From CAVOAK01 sp963664465 (GTDB lineage Bacteria; Pseudomonadota; Alphaproteobacteria; UBA8366; CAVOAK01): a stretch of DNA of 64,000 nt. The stretch spans positions 1 through 64,000 of the forward strand of contig CAXXSU010000009.1 in NCBI GenBank assembly GCA_963664465.2. Reading direction: 5' to 3'. A program made the position numbers and the translations under genes. Positions 35,930 to 44,377 of the stretch are shown piece after piece. The stretch's first letter is position 1, and every line of letters begins with the position of its first letter. The notes beneath the pieces are model-generated. The model ran no database searches. It saw only the letters and a program-made list of their open reading frames with translations, and was not told the DNA's origin.

Positions 35930-36780
35930 CTGTTGCTCACTTCCGCAGTCCCTCTGACACCTTGAGCGAGTTCAGAAACGAAACTCAGGACGTTTGTTAC
36001 GAGGTTAGGTTTGGCGCGACCCGAACCGTCGAGCTGCGCGGCAATCTTGTCGACTATTGAGGAGCCAACGACTGCGGCGTCCGCAACGCCCGCGATCACC
36101 GCCGCCTGCTTGGCTGTTTTGATGCCAAATCCAACGGCGATCGGCAGCTCAGTGTGGCGTCGCAACCTTTCAACGGCGAGACGTACAGCGTCCTCGGGCA
36201 CCGACTTTGTTCCGGTGATTCCCATGACCGACACGTAGTAGATGAATCCATTGGAGTTTGCGAGGACGGTTGGCAACCGCTCATCGTCCGTTGTCGGGGT
36301 GGCGAGGCGGATGAAGTTGACACCGGCGTCCAGCGCTGGAAGGCAAAGTTCCGGATCTTCTTCTGGTGGCAGATCGACCACGATTAATCCATCGACGCCG
36401 GCCGCGCGCGCATCGCTAAGAAATTGCTCAACACCGTAGATGTAAATTGGATTGAAATACCCCATCAGGACGAGCGGTGTCTTGTTGTCGCTGGCACGAA
36501 ATGCTTGCGCCAACTCCAGGGTCTTGACCATGCTTGCGCCGGCGCTAAGTGCCCGGAGCGATGAGGCCTGGATGACAGGGCCATCGGCCATTGGGTCGGT
36601 GAATGGCATGCCGAGTTCGATAAGGTCTGCGCCCGCATTGGCGAGGCCAAGGACGAGTTCGCGCGACGTTTCTGGATCGGGATCGCCTGCTGTGACAAAG
36701 GTGATAAGACCGCCGCGGTTCTCCGTCTTGAGCAGCTCGAAACGTCCTCGAATCCGGCCAGAATCCGGCGGCCGCGTCAT
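35926..36780 (-). CDS. trpA: Tryptophan synthase alpha subunit
   Basis: 284 residues from the ATG at 36780, overlapping the trpB stop (ATGA). Catalytic Glu is in ADLIELGMPFTDPMADGPVI and catalytic Asp in VDGLIVVDLPPEE. GFIYYVSVMGITGTKS, LPIAVGFGIKTAKQ and VADAAVVGSSIV are the phosphate-binding and barrel-closing motifs. It cleaves indole-3-glycerol phosphate to indole and G3P, channelled to TrpB. The order trpF-trpB-trpA-accD-folC is standard in alphaproteobacteria. Confidence 0.97.
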   Translation of the reverse strand: MTRPPDSGRIRGRFELLKTENRGGLITFVTAGDPDPETSRELVLGLANAGADLIELGMPFTDPMADGPVIQASSLRALSAGASMVKTLELAQAFRASDNKTPLVLMGYFNPIYIYGVEQFLSDARAAGVDGLIVVDLPPEEDPELCLPALDAGVNFIRLATPTTDDERLPTVLANSNGFIYYVSVMGITGTKSVPEDAVRLAVERLRRHTELPIAVGFGIKTAKQAAVIAGVADAAVVGSSIVDKIAAQLDGSGRAKPNLVTNVLSFVSELAQGVRGTAEVSNR

Positions 36781-37988
36781 AAATCGGCACCGAGCAGTTC
36801 GGCAACCGTGAAGATGTCTTTGTCGCCACGGCCACACATGTTCATGCAGATGATGTGCTCCGGCGAAAGTTGTGGCGCGATCTTGGCCACGTGGGCCAAC
36901 GCATGCGCCGGCTCCAATGCCGGAATTATTCCTTCGAGGCGCGAACATAGCTGAAAAGCCTCAAGCGCCTCCTTGTCGGTGGCCGAGACGTACTCGGCGC
37001 GGCCGCTTTCCTTCAACCAGGCATGCTCGGGCCCGATCCCTGGATAGTCGAGACCAGCCGAGATCGAGTGCGCCTCATTGATTTGGCCATCGTCATTCTG
37101 CAGCAGATAGGTGCGATTTCCGTGCAGGACGCCTGGCCGACCGCCGGTCAGGGAAGCCGCGTGGCGTCCGGAGTCGATTCCTTCGCCCGCAGCCTCCACG
37201 CCGATGATGCGAACGTCGGTATCGTCCAGGAACGGATGAAACAAGCCAATCGCATTCGAGCCGCCACCAATGCAGGCCACCAGCGTATCCGGCAATCGAC
37301 CCTCTGCTTCCATCATTTGACCGCGCACCTCGTGACCGATAACAGACTGGAAGTCGCGGACCATCGCTGGGTAGGGGTGCGGTCCGGCGACCGTACCGAT
37401 GATGTAGAAGGTATCCTCCACATTGGCGACCCAGTCACGCAACGCTTCGTTCATGGCATCTTTGAGCGTGGCCGAGCCGCTGGTCACTGATTTCACCTCC
37501 GCGCCCAGCAGCTTCATGCGAAAAACGTTCGGTTTTTGCCTCTCGATATCTACTTCGCCCATGTAGACGGTACACGGCAGGTTGAAGAGAGCGCACACGG
37601 TTGCCGCAGCGACACCATGTTGGCCTGCTCCGGTCTCCGCGATTATGCGCGTCTTACGCATGCGGCTCGCGAGCAAGATCTGGCCGATGCAATTGTTGAT
37701 CTTATGGGCGCCTGTATGGTTCAGCTCGTCGCGTTTGAAATATAGTTTGGCGCCACCGAAATGCTCGGTCAGGCGGCGAGCGAGGTAGAGCGGTGACGGC
37801 CGTCCAATATAGTGTTTGTGGTAATACTCAAGCTCCTTGTGGAACTCGGGGTCCTGGCTCGCCGCTGCATAAGCCTGCTCAACCGCGAGAACCAATGGCA
37901 TCAGAGTCTCGGCGACGAAGCGGCCGCCGAAGATGCCAAAGTGCCCGCTTTCGTCGGGTCCGCTGCGAAACGTGTTGGGCTGTTGCAT
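36777..37988 (-). CDS. trpB: Tryptophan synthase beta subunit
   Basis: 403 residues. The PLP-binding Lys is in KRDELNHTGAHKINNCIGQI. GAGQHGVAAATVCALF, ACIGGGSNAIGLFHPF (phosphate cup), SISAGLDYPGIGPEHAWLKE and EGIIPALEPAHALAHVAKIA are all intact. It condenses indole with serine. The start MQQPNTFRSGPDESGHFGIF is at 37988. Upstream, 155 bp separate it from trpF; they hold a small GC-rich repeat but no obvious attenuator. Confidence 0.97.
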   Translation of the reverse strand: MQQPNTFRSGPDESGHFGIFGGRFVAETLMPLVLAVEQAYAAASQDPEFHKELEYYHKHYIGRPSPLYLARRLTEHFGGAKLYFKRDELNHTGAHKINNCIGQILLASRMRKTRIIAETGAGQHGVAAATVCALFNLPCTVYMGEVDIERQKPNVFRMKLLGAEVKSVTSGSATLKDAMNEALRDWVANVEDTFYIIGTVAGPHPYPAMVRDFQSVIGHEVRGQMMEAEGRLPDTLVACIGGGSNAIGLFHPFLDDTDVRIIGVEAAGEGIDSGRHAASLTGGRPGVLHGNRTYLLQNDDGQINEAHSISAGLDYPGIGPEHAWLKESGRAEYVSATDKEALEAFQLCSRLEGIIPALEPAHALAHVAKIAPQLSPEHIICMNMCGRGDKDIFTVAELLGADL

Positions 37989-38009
37989 GCCCTATCCTGT
38001 CCACTTTCC

Positions 38010-38045
38010 TTGTGTGCGCGCTTTGTGTGCGCGACTTGTGCGCCG
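38010..38045. repeat. Short tandem repeat between trpF and trpB
   Basis: Three imperfect copies of a TTGTGTGCGCG-like unit of 10-13 bases lie in the trpF-trpB gap. Function unknown; it may affect spacing or RNA structure ahead of trpB. Confidence 0.5.
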
Positions 38046-38142
38046 CGTCGGGCAAAAACCGCTCTGCCCAAATGTTGCGAGAATGGCGTATTAGCGTAAC
38101 GCCTGACCAGTTGTCTACCGGCGTTAAATGCCTCGGATCACG

Positions 38143-38787
38143 CTAAAGCGCAGCGACAGCCGCCAGGAACGAGCTGATTTTAGCCGGATTTTTGCGGCCC
38201 GGCTGATCCTCGACACCGGATGAGCAATCGACCACGCTTGCGCCGGTACGTGCGACGGCCTCTGACACGTTGGTTGTCGTGAGGCCGCCCGCGAGCATCC
38301 AGGGCAGCGGCCAGTCATGTCCGGAAAGCAGCTGCCAGTCAAAGGCTCGGGCGTTTCCGCCGGGAAGGGCGTTTTCGATGTCTTTTGGCGGCTTTGCATC
38401 GAACAGCAACCAGTCGGCAATGCCGAAATATCCCTCGGCAGCCTTCAGGTCTGTGCTCGACGTAATAGAAATCACCTTCATAACCGCCCGCTCCGTGCGG
38501 GCTTTGAGCGCTGCAACGCGTTCCGGCGTCTCCGCGCCATGGAGTTGCAGTAAGTCCAGCGAAGCACCGTCTACAGCGACGTCGATTAGCGCGTCGTCGG
38601 CATCGACGAACATGCCGACTTTGCAAACGCTTGGCGGAACTGGCCGGGCAAGTAGCCGCGCCTGGTCAATCGAAACTGCGCGGGGGCTCCGCCCATAAAA
38701 CACCAGGCCGACATGGCTCGCTCCACCGTCGATCGCTGTATCCATGGCGAGCGGATCGTTTATCCCGCAAATCTTTGCAGTGACCAT
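38143..38787 (-). CDS. trpF: Phosphoribosylanthranilate isomerase
   Basis: 214 residues from the ATG at 38787 (MVTAKICGINDPLAMDTAID). The catalytic Cys is in KICGI; GASHVGLVFYGRSPRAVS, LLQLHGAETPERVAALKAR, WLLFDAKPP (catalytic Asp), WMLAGGLTTTNVSEAV and VVDCSSGVEDQPGRKNPAKI are family blocks. It converts phosphoribosylanthranilate to CdRP in tryptophan synthesis. pyrF ends 13 bases upstream on the same strand, suggesting cotranscription. Confidence 0.96.
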   Translation of the reverse strand: MVTAKICGINDPLAMDTAIDGGASHVGLVFYGRSPRAVSIDQARLLARPVPPSVCKVGMFVDADDALIDVAVDGASLDLLQLHGAETPERVAALKARTERAVMKVISITSSTDLKAAEGYFGIADWLLFDAKPPKDIENALPGGNARAFDWQLLSGHDWPLPWMLAGGLTTTNVSEAVARTGASVVDCSSGVEDQPGRKNPAKISSFLAAVAAL

Positions 38788-38800
38788 CGCGTGTCGTTGC

Positions 38801-39553
38801 TTATCCGGCCTCGATACCGGCGATAATTTCACGCACGGCGGCTACCGGGTCGGACGCCGATGTGATCGCACGCCCAATGACGAGGTAGTCGGCGCCGGCG
38901 GCGAGCGCCAGTCCCGGAGTGGCGATGGCCTTCTGGTCGTTTGATGCGGCACCGGCGGGTCTGATGCCAGGTACGACAAGCGTAAATTCCGCACCGCATG
39001 CCTTGCGGATTTCGCCGATCGCAACCGGTGAACAGACAACGCCGTCGAGTCCGCATTCCTGCGCTAAACATGCGAGGCGTACCGCCTGATCCGTGGTCGA
39101 ATGTCCCTGCCCCGTCGCGGCAATATCCGCCTCGTCGAAGCTCGTCAGCACAGTTACGGCGATCACATGCGGTCGCGCCACACCGGCCGTCTCTGCCATC
39201 TCCCCGGCCGCCTCGGCTGCCGCGCGCAACATCTCCGCACCGCCCAGTCCGTGGACGTTCAGCATAAGCGGCGCCAACGGCACTATGGCTCGGACCGCGC
39301 CCGCAACCGTATTCGGAATGTCGTGAAACTTGAAGTCGAGGAAGAAGGGGATTTTGCCGAATGCAATTTCCCGCACACCTTGGGGGCCATGTGCATTAAA
39401 GAATTCAAGGCCGATCTTGACGCCGCCGACGTGTCCGCCGAGCGCATCCGTCAATGTCTTCGCGCGCTCCAGGTCGGTCGTGTCGAGCGCAACTAAAATG
39501 TGCTCGGCTGCCCAGGATTGCGGCGCGGCATGCTCCTGCAACTTGGCAATCAT
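38801..39553 (-). CDS. pyrF: Orotidine 5'-phosphate decarboxylase
   Basis: 250 residues from the ATG at 39553 (MIAKLQEHAAPQSWAAEHI); the longer frame upstream is not family-like. ILVALDTTDLERAKTL, GVKIGLEFFNAHGPQGV, FLDFKFHDIPNTVAGAVRAI (DxKxxD catalytic array) and VVPGIRPAGA are typical. It decarboxylates OMP to UMP. It is the first gene of the pyrF-trpF-trpB-trpA-accD-folC run on the minus strand. Confidence 0.96.
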   Translation of the reverse strand: MIAKLQEHAAPQSWAAEHILVALDTTDLERAKTLTDALGGHVGGVKIGLEFFNAHGPQGVREIAFGKIPFFLDFKFHDIPNTVAGAVRAIVPLAPLMLNVHGLGGAEMLRAAAEAAGEMAETAGVARPHVIAVTVLTSFDEADIAATGQGHSTTDQAVRLACLAQECGLDGVVCSPVAIGEIRKACGAEFTLVVPGIRPAGAASNDQKAIATPGLALAAGADYLVIGRAITSASDPVAAVREIIAGIEAG

Positions 39554-39635
39554 CGGCAGTGTTCTACACTGATTGGATGGGCGACGGAAGGACCGGAGGC
39601 CCTGAGGCCCTGAGGTATGGTCGCTCCTGAACGCT

Positions 39636-40838
39636 TCAGTCATCGATGCGCGGTGCCAATCGTTCGATTTCGCTGCAAGCAAAGACGAGGTGATAGAGCG
39701 TGGACGCGGGCATGGCCTCCACCATGCTCGTGCCGTCGGGTCGACGGTGCTCGCACCAGGCGCCAGGCGCCGATTCGGACAGGTGATCACGTAGTAGCAT
39801 TGCGAGCGCGCCGTCGAGCCTTATTTCCGCCTTCAAATCCCCTGCCAGAGCCCAACGCGCCGCATGTGCCTTCAGTGCCTCTGCCTGCGGCCATACACGG
39901 TGGCTCGATTTAGTCTGCTTGCCGTCACAGTCGACCTCATCAAAGACCCGGCCGCTTTGTGCGTCGATGCCGTGTTCGACAGCAAATCGATAGAGTTGAT
40001 CTGCCATTGCCGAGACGTCAGCGCTGGCGCCGGCGAGCTCATTGAAGCGACTCAACAGCCATACCCATTCGAAGTGATGGCCGGGCTCAACCTGTCGCCC
40101 TGCAAGCGAAGACAACGGTTTAAGGTCAGCAGTGAAGTACTCACGGAGGCTGCCGTCGACGATGAACCGATCCTTTGCCAACGTGATCAGCGCTGCTGCA
40201 CGATTTAGATATCCGTCATCACCGGTTGCATCATGGAGAGCCATCAACGCTTCAAGGAGGTGCATATGCGGATTTTGTCGGCGCGGCTGTTGAGAAGCGC
40301 TCCCGTCGGCGGCCAAACCTTCGCCAAATCCGCCGTTGGCTTTGTCGGCAAGTGTCGTGTCAAGGAAGTCGAGTGTCGATTCGGCCAAAGCGAGAACCGT
40401 CTTGTCGCCCGATGCCCTGTACAGCCAAGCCAGGGCAAAGATTACAAAGGCCTGATCATAGAACTCGCATCTGGCGTCGAGATTCGTGCCGTCGCGGCGT
40501 ACGCTGTGACGCCAGCCACCGTCCAGACGATAGTGAGCGACCAAAAATTTGAACCCGTGCTGCGCGGTTTCGAGCGCGCTATCGAGCAGACCGCCAATGC
40601 AAGCCTGCGAGAAAACATATATCTGTCGCGCCTGGACAATGAGCCTTTTCCCGTCGCTCAAGATCGGCCGGCAATCGAGGTCAAGCCGTTCGTGAAATCC
40701 ACCGCTCTCGCGGTCAATGCCGTGTTGCTGCCAAAAAGGGAGCGTTCGCTCGTAGAGCCAATCGTGGAGTCGCTGCTGCGCCGCTGCGGTCCCGCACACC
40801 TCTTCGACCCCGCTGGCTGTGCTGTCGTTTCGGTTCAT
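39636..40838 (-). CDS. AGE family epimerase/isomerase
   Basis: 400 residues forming an (alpha/alpha)6 barrel pattern. LPFWQQHGIDRESGGFHERL near the N-terminus, LIVQARQIYVFSQA, ARCEFYDQAFVIFALAWLYR, RQNPHMHLLEALMALHD, and PGHHFEWVWLLSRFNELAG (the conserved HxFEW metal/sugar-site motif) are as in N-acylglucosamine 2-epimerase and mannose isomerase-like enzymes. The substrate, likely an aldose or amino sugar, cannot be fixed. The start at 40838 is not well supported by a ribosome-binding site. It lies between pyrF and lapA. Confidence 0.87.
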   Translation of the reverse strand: MNRNDSTASGVEEVCGTAAAQQRLHDWLYERTLPFWQQHGIDRESGGFHERLDLDCRPILSDGKRLIVQARQIYVFSQACIGGLLDSALETAQHGFKFLVAHYRLDGGWRHSVRRDGTNLDARCEFYDQAFVIFALAWLYRASGDKTVLALAESTLDFLDTTLADKANGGFGEGLAADGSASQQPRRQNPHMHLLEALMALHDATGDDGYLNRAAALITLAKDRFIVDGSLREYFTADLKPLSSLAGRQVEPGHHFEWVWLLSRFNELAGASADVSAMADQLYRFAVEHGIDAQSGRVFDEVDCDGKQTKSSHRVWPQAEALKAHAARWALAGDLKAEIRLDGALAMLLRDHLSESAPGAWCEHRRPDGTSMVEAMPASTLYHLVFACSEIERLAPRIDD

Positions 40839-40861
40839 CGAATACGATCGTGTGCTGCGCT

Positions 40862-41158
40862 TCAGGAGCCCGCTGGCGCGGTCTTATCTGGCCGTAGGGC
40901 AGGCATTTGATTTTCGCGGGCTGCAAGTTTCTCGCGTGCGCGACGTCGCAAGCGTCTTCGTACGCCGTTGTACCACGCGGCGACGGCCCCGATCAGGAAC
41001 CCGAGGACCAACGAGCCCAAAGCAATGAGGTAAACTGGAGAATCGATCACCAGTGGTAGCGGCCAAAGATGAACCTCGGCCAATTGCCGGTTAGAGACCG
41101 CGAACAGAACTGCCGCGAGTGTGACCGACAGCACGAGTACCCAACGTAGAAGCCGCAT
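40862..41158 (-). CDS. LapA domain protein (DUF1049)
   Basis: 98 residues. Two TM segments, LLRWVLVLSVTLAAVLFAVS and VYLIALGSLVLGFLIGAVAA, are followed by a basic cytoplasmic tail (RRRLRRRAREKL). This layout and location downstream of ihfB fit LapA-type proteins, which in gammaproteobacteria act with LapB in regulating LPS assembly. The role in alphaproteobacteria is inferred. Stop of ihfB is 11 bases upstream, so it is cotranscribed with ihfB. Confidence 0.86.
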   Translation of the reverse strand: MRLLRWVLVLSVTLAAVLFAVSNRQLAEVHLWPLPLVIDSPVYLIALGSLVLGFLIGAVAAWYNGVRRRLRRRAREKLAARENQMPALRPDKTAPAGS

Positions 41159-41169
41159 AGGCAGGCCGA

Positions 41170-41451
41170 TCAGTTGGCGTTGATCAGCTCTCGCAGTTGC
41201 TTCCCGGTCTTGAAGAAGGGAATGACCTTCGGTGCGACTTGAACCGGTTCACCGGTTCGCGGATTTCGTCCAGTGCGCGCGCCGCGGTGTTTTACCGAAA
41301 AAGCACCAAATCCGCGAAGTTCAACCCGATCCCCACGGCCAAGCGCCGCAGCAACCTCATCAAATATTGTCGCCACGATACGCTCGACGTCCCGCTGATA
41401 GAGGTGGGGATTCCGCTCCGCAATTTTGAGTATGAGTTCCGATTTGGTCAT
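41170..41451 (-). CDS. ihfB: Integration host factor subunit beta
   Basis: 93 residues from the ATG at 41451 (MTKSELILKIAERNPHLYQR). The DNA-bending arm RGARTGRNPRTGEPVQVAPK with the conserved Pro, and the FFKTGKQLRELIN C-terminus, identify IhfB. It binds and bends DNA with IhfA, affecting transcription, replication and sigma-54 promoters (rpoN is in this window). It lies downstream of rpsA on the same strand, the usual order. Confidence 0.96.
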   Translation of the reverse strand: MTKSELILKIAERNPHLYQRDVERIVATIFDEVAAALGRGDRVELRGFGAFSVKHRGARTGRNPRTGEPVQVAPKVIPFFKTGKQLRELINAN

Positions 41452-41677
41452 CTCGAAAACCTCTTCATCTCTTTGGGTGCTGATGGCGTAGCGGGCGAAC
41501 GAGGGAACCAAGGATGCAACCCGAGACCAAGTTCCGAACCGTGCCAAACGGAACCTCAGCCGTCAAGGAAAAACCTCATTATTTCAATGGCCTGTGGTAC
41601 GGCGCGATGTGTGGCGCCGCGAACTCAAGCTCATGATCGATTGATCGGGCGCGTTCTGGCGGTCAGGCGCATGGTGC

Positions 41678-43591
41678 CTATACGCTAGGCGAGTCCGATT
41701 CCTCCGCACCGTCCGGCTTCGCGCTGGCGTCGTCGTCCGCTGTCTCGGCCTTGACCGTTTCAGCGGCTTTGGCGCTCTTCTTGGTTTTCGTCTTGCTGGT
41801 CTTTGCTTTCGCTGTGGCCTTGGTCTTTTTCTCGTCCTTGGCTGCCTTCGCTGTTTTCTTCGGCGGCGCTTTGGCTTCTACCTCGGACGGCTCCGATTGA
41901 TCGTCTGCTTCCCGCTTCGAGCGGATCGCCGCGCCGAGGATATCGCCGAGCGAAGCGCCTGAATCGGAGCTCCCATAATCGGCCAGGGCCTTTTTCTCTT
42001 CGTCTATCTCACGGGATTTGATCGACAGATTGACCTTGCGGGTTGTGCGATCGACCGACGTTACTTTTGCATCGACCTTTTCGCCGACAGCGAAACGGTC
42101 CGGACGTTGTTCCGAACGGTCCCGGGAGAGATCGGTCTTGCGGATGAATCCCGGGACATTTTCGTTCACCAAAACTTCGATGCCTTTGTCCAGAACCGTT
42201 GATACGGTGCAGGTTACGACCTGCCCCTTCTTGAGTGTTTGGGTCTGTTCCATCGGATCGTCCGACAGCTGTTTGATGCCTAAACTAATGCGCTCCTTCT
42301 CAACGTCTACTTCGAGAATCTTTACCTTGACCGTATCGCCCTTCGTGAAGGCCGAAATAGCCTGCTCACCGGCCTGATCCCAAGCGATGTCCGACATGTG
42401 CACCATGCCGTCGATCTCTCCTGGCAGGCCGACAAATAGTCCGAACTCCGTGATATTCCTAATTTCGCCGTCGATCTCGCTGCCAGCCGGGTGATCGGCT
42501 AGGAAGGCTTGCCAAGGATTGGGGAAACATTGCTTAAGCCCGAGGCTGATGCGCCGCTTCTGCGGATCCACATCGAGCACCACGACTTCCACTTCCTGGC
42601 TCGTCGAAACGATCTTTCCCGGGTGCACGTTCTTCTTGGTCCAGCTCATCTCGGAGACATGAACCAAGCCTTCAACACCGGCCTCCAACTCGACGAACGC
42701 GCCATAGTCGGTGATATTGGTCACGCGCCCGGTGAATCTCGTGCCGACTGGATACTTCGACTCAACCCCATCCCAGGGGTCCGCTTCCAATTGTTTCATA
42801 CCGAGGCTGATGCGCTGCGTTTCCGAGTTGAATCGAATAACTTGGACATCAACCGTCTGGCCGATTTGAAGCGCTTCGCTTGGGTGGTTGATTCGCCGCC
42901 AGGCGATATCGGTGACATGCAGCAATCCGTCGACGCCGCCAAGGTCCACAAAGGCGCCATAGTCGGTAATATTCTTGACGACGCCGCTCAACACCTGCCG
43001 CTCCTTCAAGTTGGCAATAAGCTCGGCGCGTTGCTCGGCCCGACTCTCTTCGAGCACCGCCCGGCGTGAGACCACAATGTTGCCCCGGCTGCGATCCATC
43101 TTGAGAATTTGAAATGGCTGCGGAGTGCCCATAAGCGGTGCCACGTCGCGCACCGGTCGTATATCGACTTGGCTGCCAGGCAAAAATGCCATGGCGCCTG
43201 AAAGATCGACCGTAAATCCGCCCTTAACACGGCCAGAAATCATGCCGGTTACGTGCTCACTATCTTCAAATGCCTTTTCGAGCTGGGTCCAGGCTTCCTC
43301 GCGTCGCGCTTTTTCACGCGAGAGCACCGCTTCGCCATTCTTGTTTTCCATTCGCTCGATGAAGACTTCAACGGTATCGCCAACGCTGATGTCAGGCTGC
43401 TCCCCCGGATCTGCAAACTCCCTGACCTGCACACGGCCTTCAGATTTGAGGCCAACGTCGATCAGCGCATAGTCGCTGTCGACCGCGATAACGTTACCCT
43501 TGACGACGGTACCTTCTATCCCTTTGCCATCGCCGAAGGTCTCGTTGAGAAGCTCCGCAAAGCTCTCGTTGGAAGCGGCAGATTCAGCCAT
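41678..43591 (-). CDS. rpsA: 30S ribosomal protein S1, with Lys/Ala-rich C-terminal extension
   Basis: 637 residues, about 65-75 more than typical alphaproteobacterial S1. Six S1 domains can be followed: SDYALIDVGLKSEGRVQ, GGFTVDLSGAMAFLPGSQVD, TDYGAFVDLGGVDGLLHVTD, TDYGAFVELEAGVEGLVHVS, TEFGLFVGLPGEIDGMVHMS and LDKGIEVLVNENVPGFIRKT. After about residue 560 comes a low-complexity tail of Lys, Ala, Thr and Glu (for example KAAKDEKKTKATAKAKTSK) ending acidic. S1 binds mRNA leaders at initiation. The tail probably adds nonspecific RNA affinity (inference). Order ihfB-rpsA-cmk-aroA is standard. Confidence 0.96.
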   Translation of the reverse strand: MAESAASNESFAELLNETFGDGKGIEGTVVKGNVIAVDSDYALIDVGLKSEGRVQVREFADPGEQPDISVGDTVEVFIERMENKNGEAVLSREKARREEAWTQLEKAFEDSEHVTGMISGRVKGGFTVDLSGAMAFLPGSQVDIRPVRDVAPLMGTPQPFQILKMDRSRGNIVVSRRAVLEESRAEQRAELIANLKERQVLSGVVKNITDYGAFVDLGGVDGLLHVTDIAWRRINHPSEALQIGQTVDVQVIRFNSETQRISLGMKQLEADPWDGVESKYPVGTRFTGRVTNITDYGAFVELEAGVEGLVHVSEMSWTKKNVHPGKIVSTSQEVEVVVLDVDPQKRRISLGLKQCFPNPWQAFLADHPAGSEIDGEIRNITEFGLFVGLPGEIDGMVHMSDIAWDQAGEQAISAFTKGDTVKVKILEVDVEKERISLGIKQLSDDPMEQTQTLKKGQVVTCTVSTVLDKGIEVLVNENVPGFIRKTDLSRDRSEQRPDRFAVGEKVDAKVTSVDRTTRKVNLSIKSREIDEEKKALADYGSSDSGASLGDILGAAIRSKREADDQSEPSEVEAKAPPKKTAKAAKDEKKTKATAKAKTSKTKTKKSAKAAETVKAETADDDASAKPDGAEESDSPSV

Positions 43592-43708
43592 GTTTCGTTA
43601 GTGTCCCTTTGTAAGTATCAATGTCTGCCAGCCGGTTGTCTCCGGCGGTCTTCGCCAAGTTTCCAAATGCACCCGCCGTACCGCGCCTTCAATAATTAGT
43701 TTTCAGGC

Positions 43709-44377
43709 TTAGGTCCGTTGAGTGGTCTTGCTGGACGCTTCGGATGCGAGATGCGCTTCGATATATGCCACCGCAGCGGCAAAAACTGCATCCACACCAA
43801 GAGCCGCGTCGTCCAGCAGAAATGCATCGTCAGCTGGTCTGAGCGGCGCAACCGCGCGGGTTGAGTCTCGCACATCGCGCTCGCCCATACCCCGCAAGAC
43901 GCGCGCATATATACTGGTCTCTCCACGTTCTAGCAACTCTTTATGGCGCCGCCTTGCCCTGGTTTCGAGGTCGGCGGTGACGAAGAATTTTATCTCGGCG
44001 TCAGGACAGATGACCGTGCCGATATCGCGTCCGTCAAGTACGGCGCCGCCGGTGCCGTCGGGTGGGTTCGCGGCGAAATTTCTCTGGAACTGTCTAAGCG
44101 AGGCGCGTGCATCCTCAATAGCGGCCACCCTGGATGCTGCCTCCGCCGCTTGATCGCCGGTAATGTCTGGATCGTCTAGGTCAGATTGCGCCAGTGACTC
44201 TGCCGCATCGCGCGCTTGTTGAGGGTCGCTTGGGTCGCCGTTCGCACGCATGATCTTGAGTCCGATGGCGCGGTAGAGCTTGCCGGTATCGAGATAGGCG
44301 AGGTCGTAATGATCGGCGAGTCGGCGGCCGAGGGTTCCTTTGCCCGCTGCTGCCGGTCCGTCGATCGCAATGATCAC
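43709..44377 (-). CDS. cmk: Cytidylate kinase
   Basis: 222 residues. P-loop IAIDGPAAAGKGTLGRRLAD at the N-terminus, YLDTGKLYRAIGLKIMR, VLDGRDIGTVICPDAEIKFF, TADLETRARRRHKELLERGE and MGERDVRDSTRAVAPLRPAD are intact. It phosphorylates CMP and dCMP. The start overlaps the aroA stop by 4 bases, implying translational coupling; rpsA is downstream. Confidence 0.96.
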   Translation of the reverse strand: MIIAIDGPAAAGKGTLGRRLADHYDLAYLDTGKLYRAIGLKIMRANGDPSDPQQARDAAESLAQSDLDDPDITGDQAAEAASRVAAIEDARASLRQFQRNFAANPPDGTGGAVLDGRDIGTVICPDAEIKFFVTADLETRARRRHKELLERGETSIYARVLRGMGERDVRDSTRAVAPLRPADDAFLLDDAALGVDAVFAAAVAYIEAHLASEASSKTTQRT

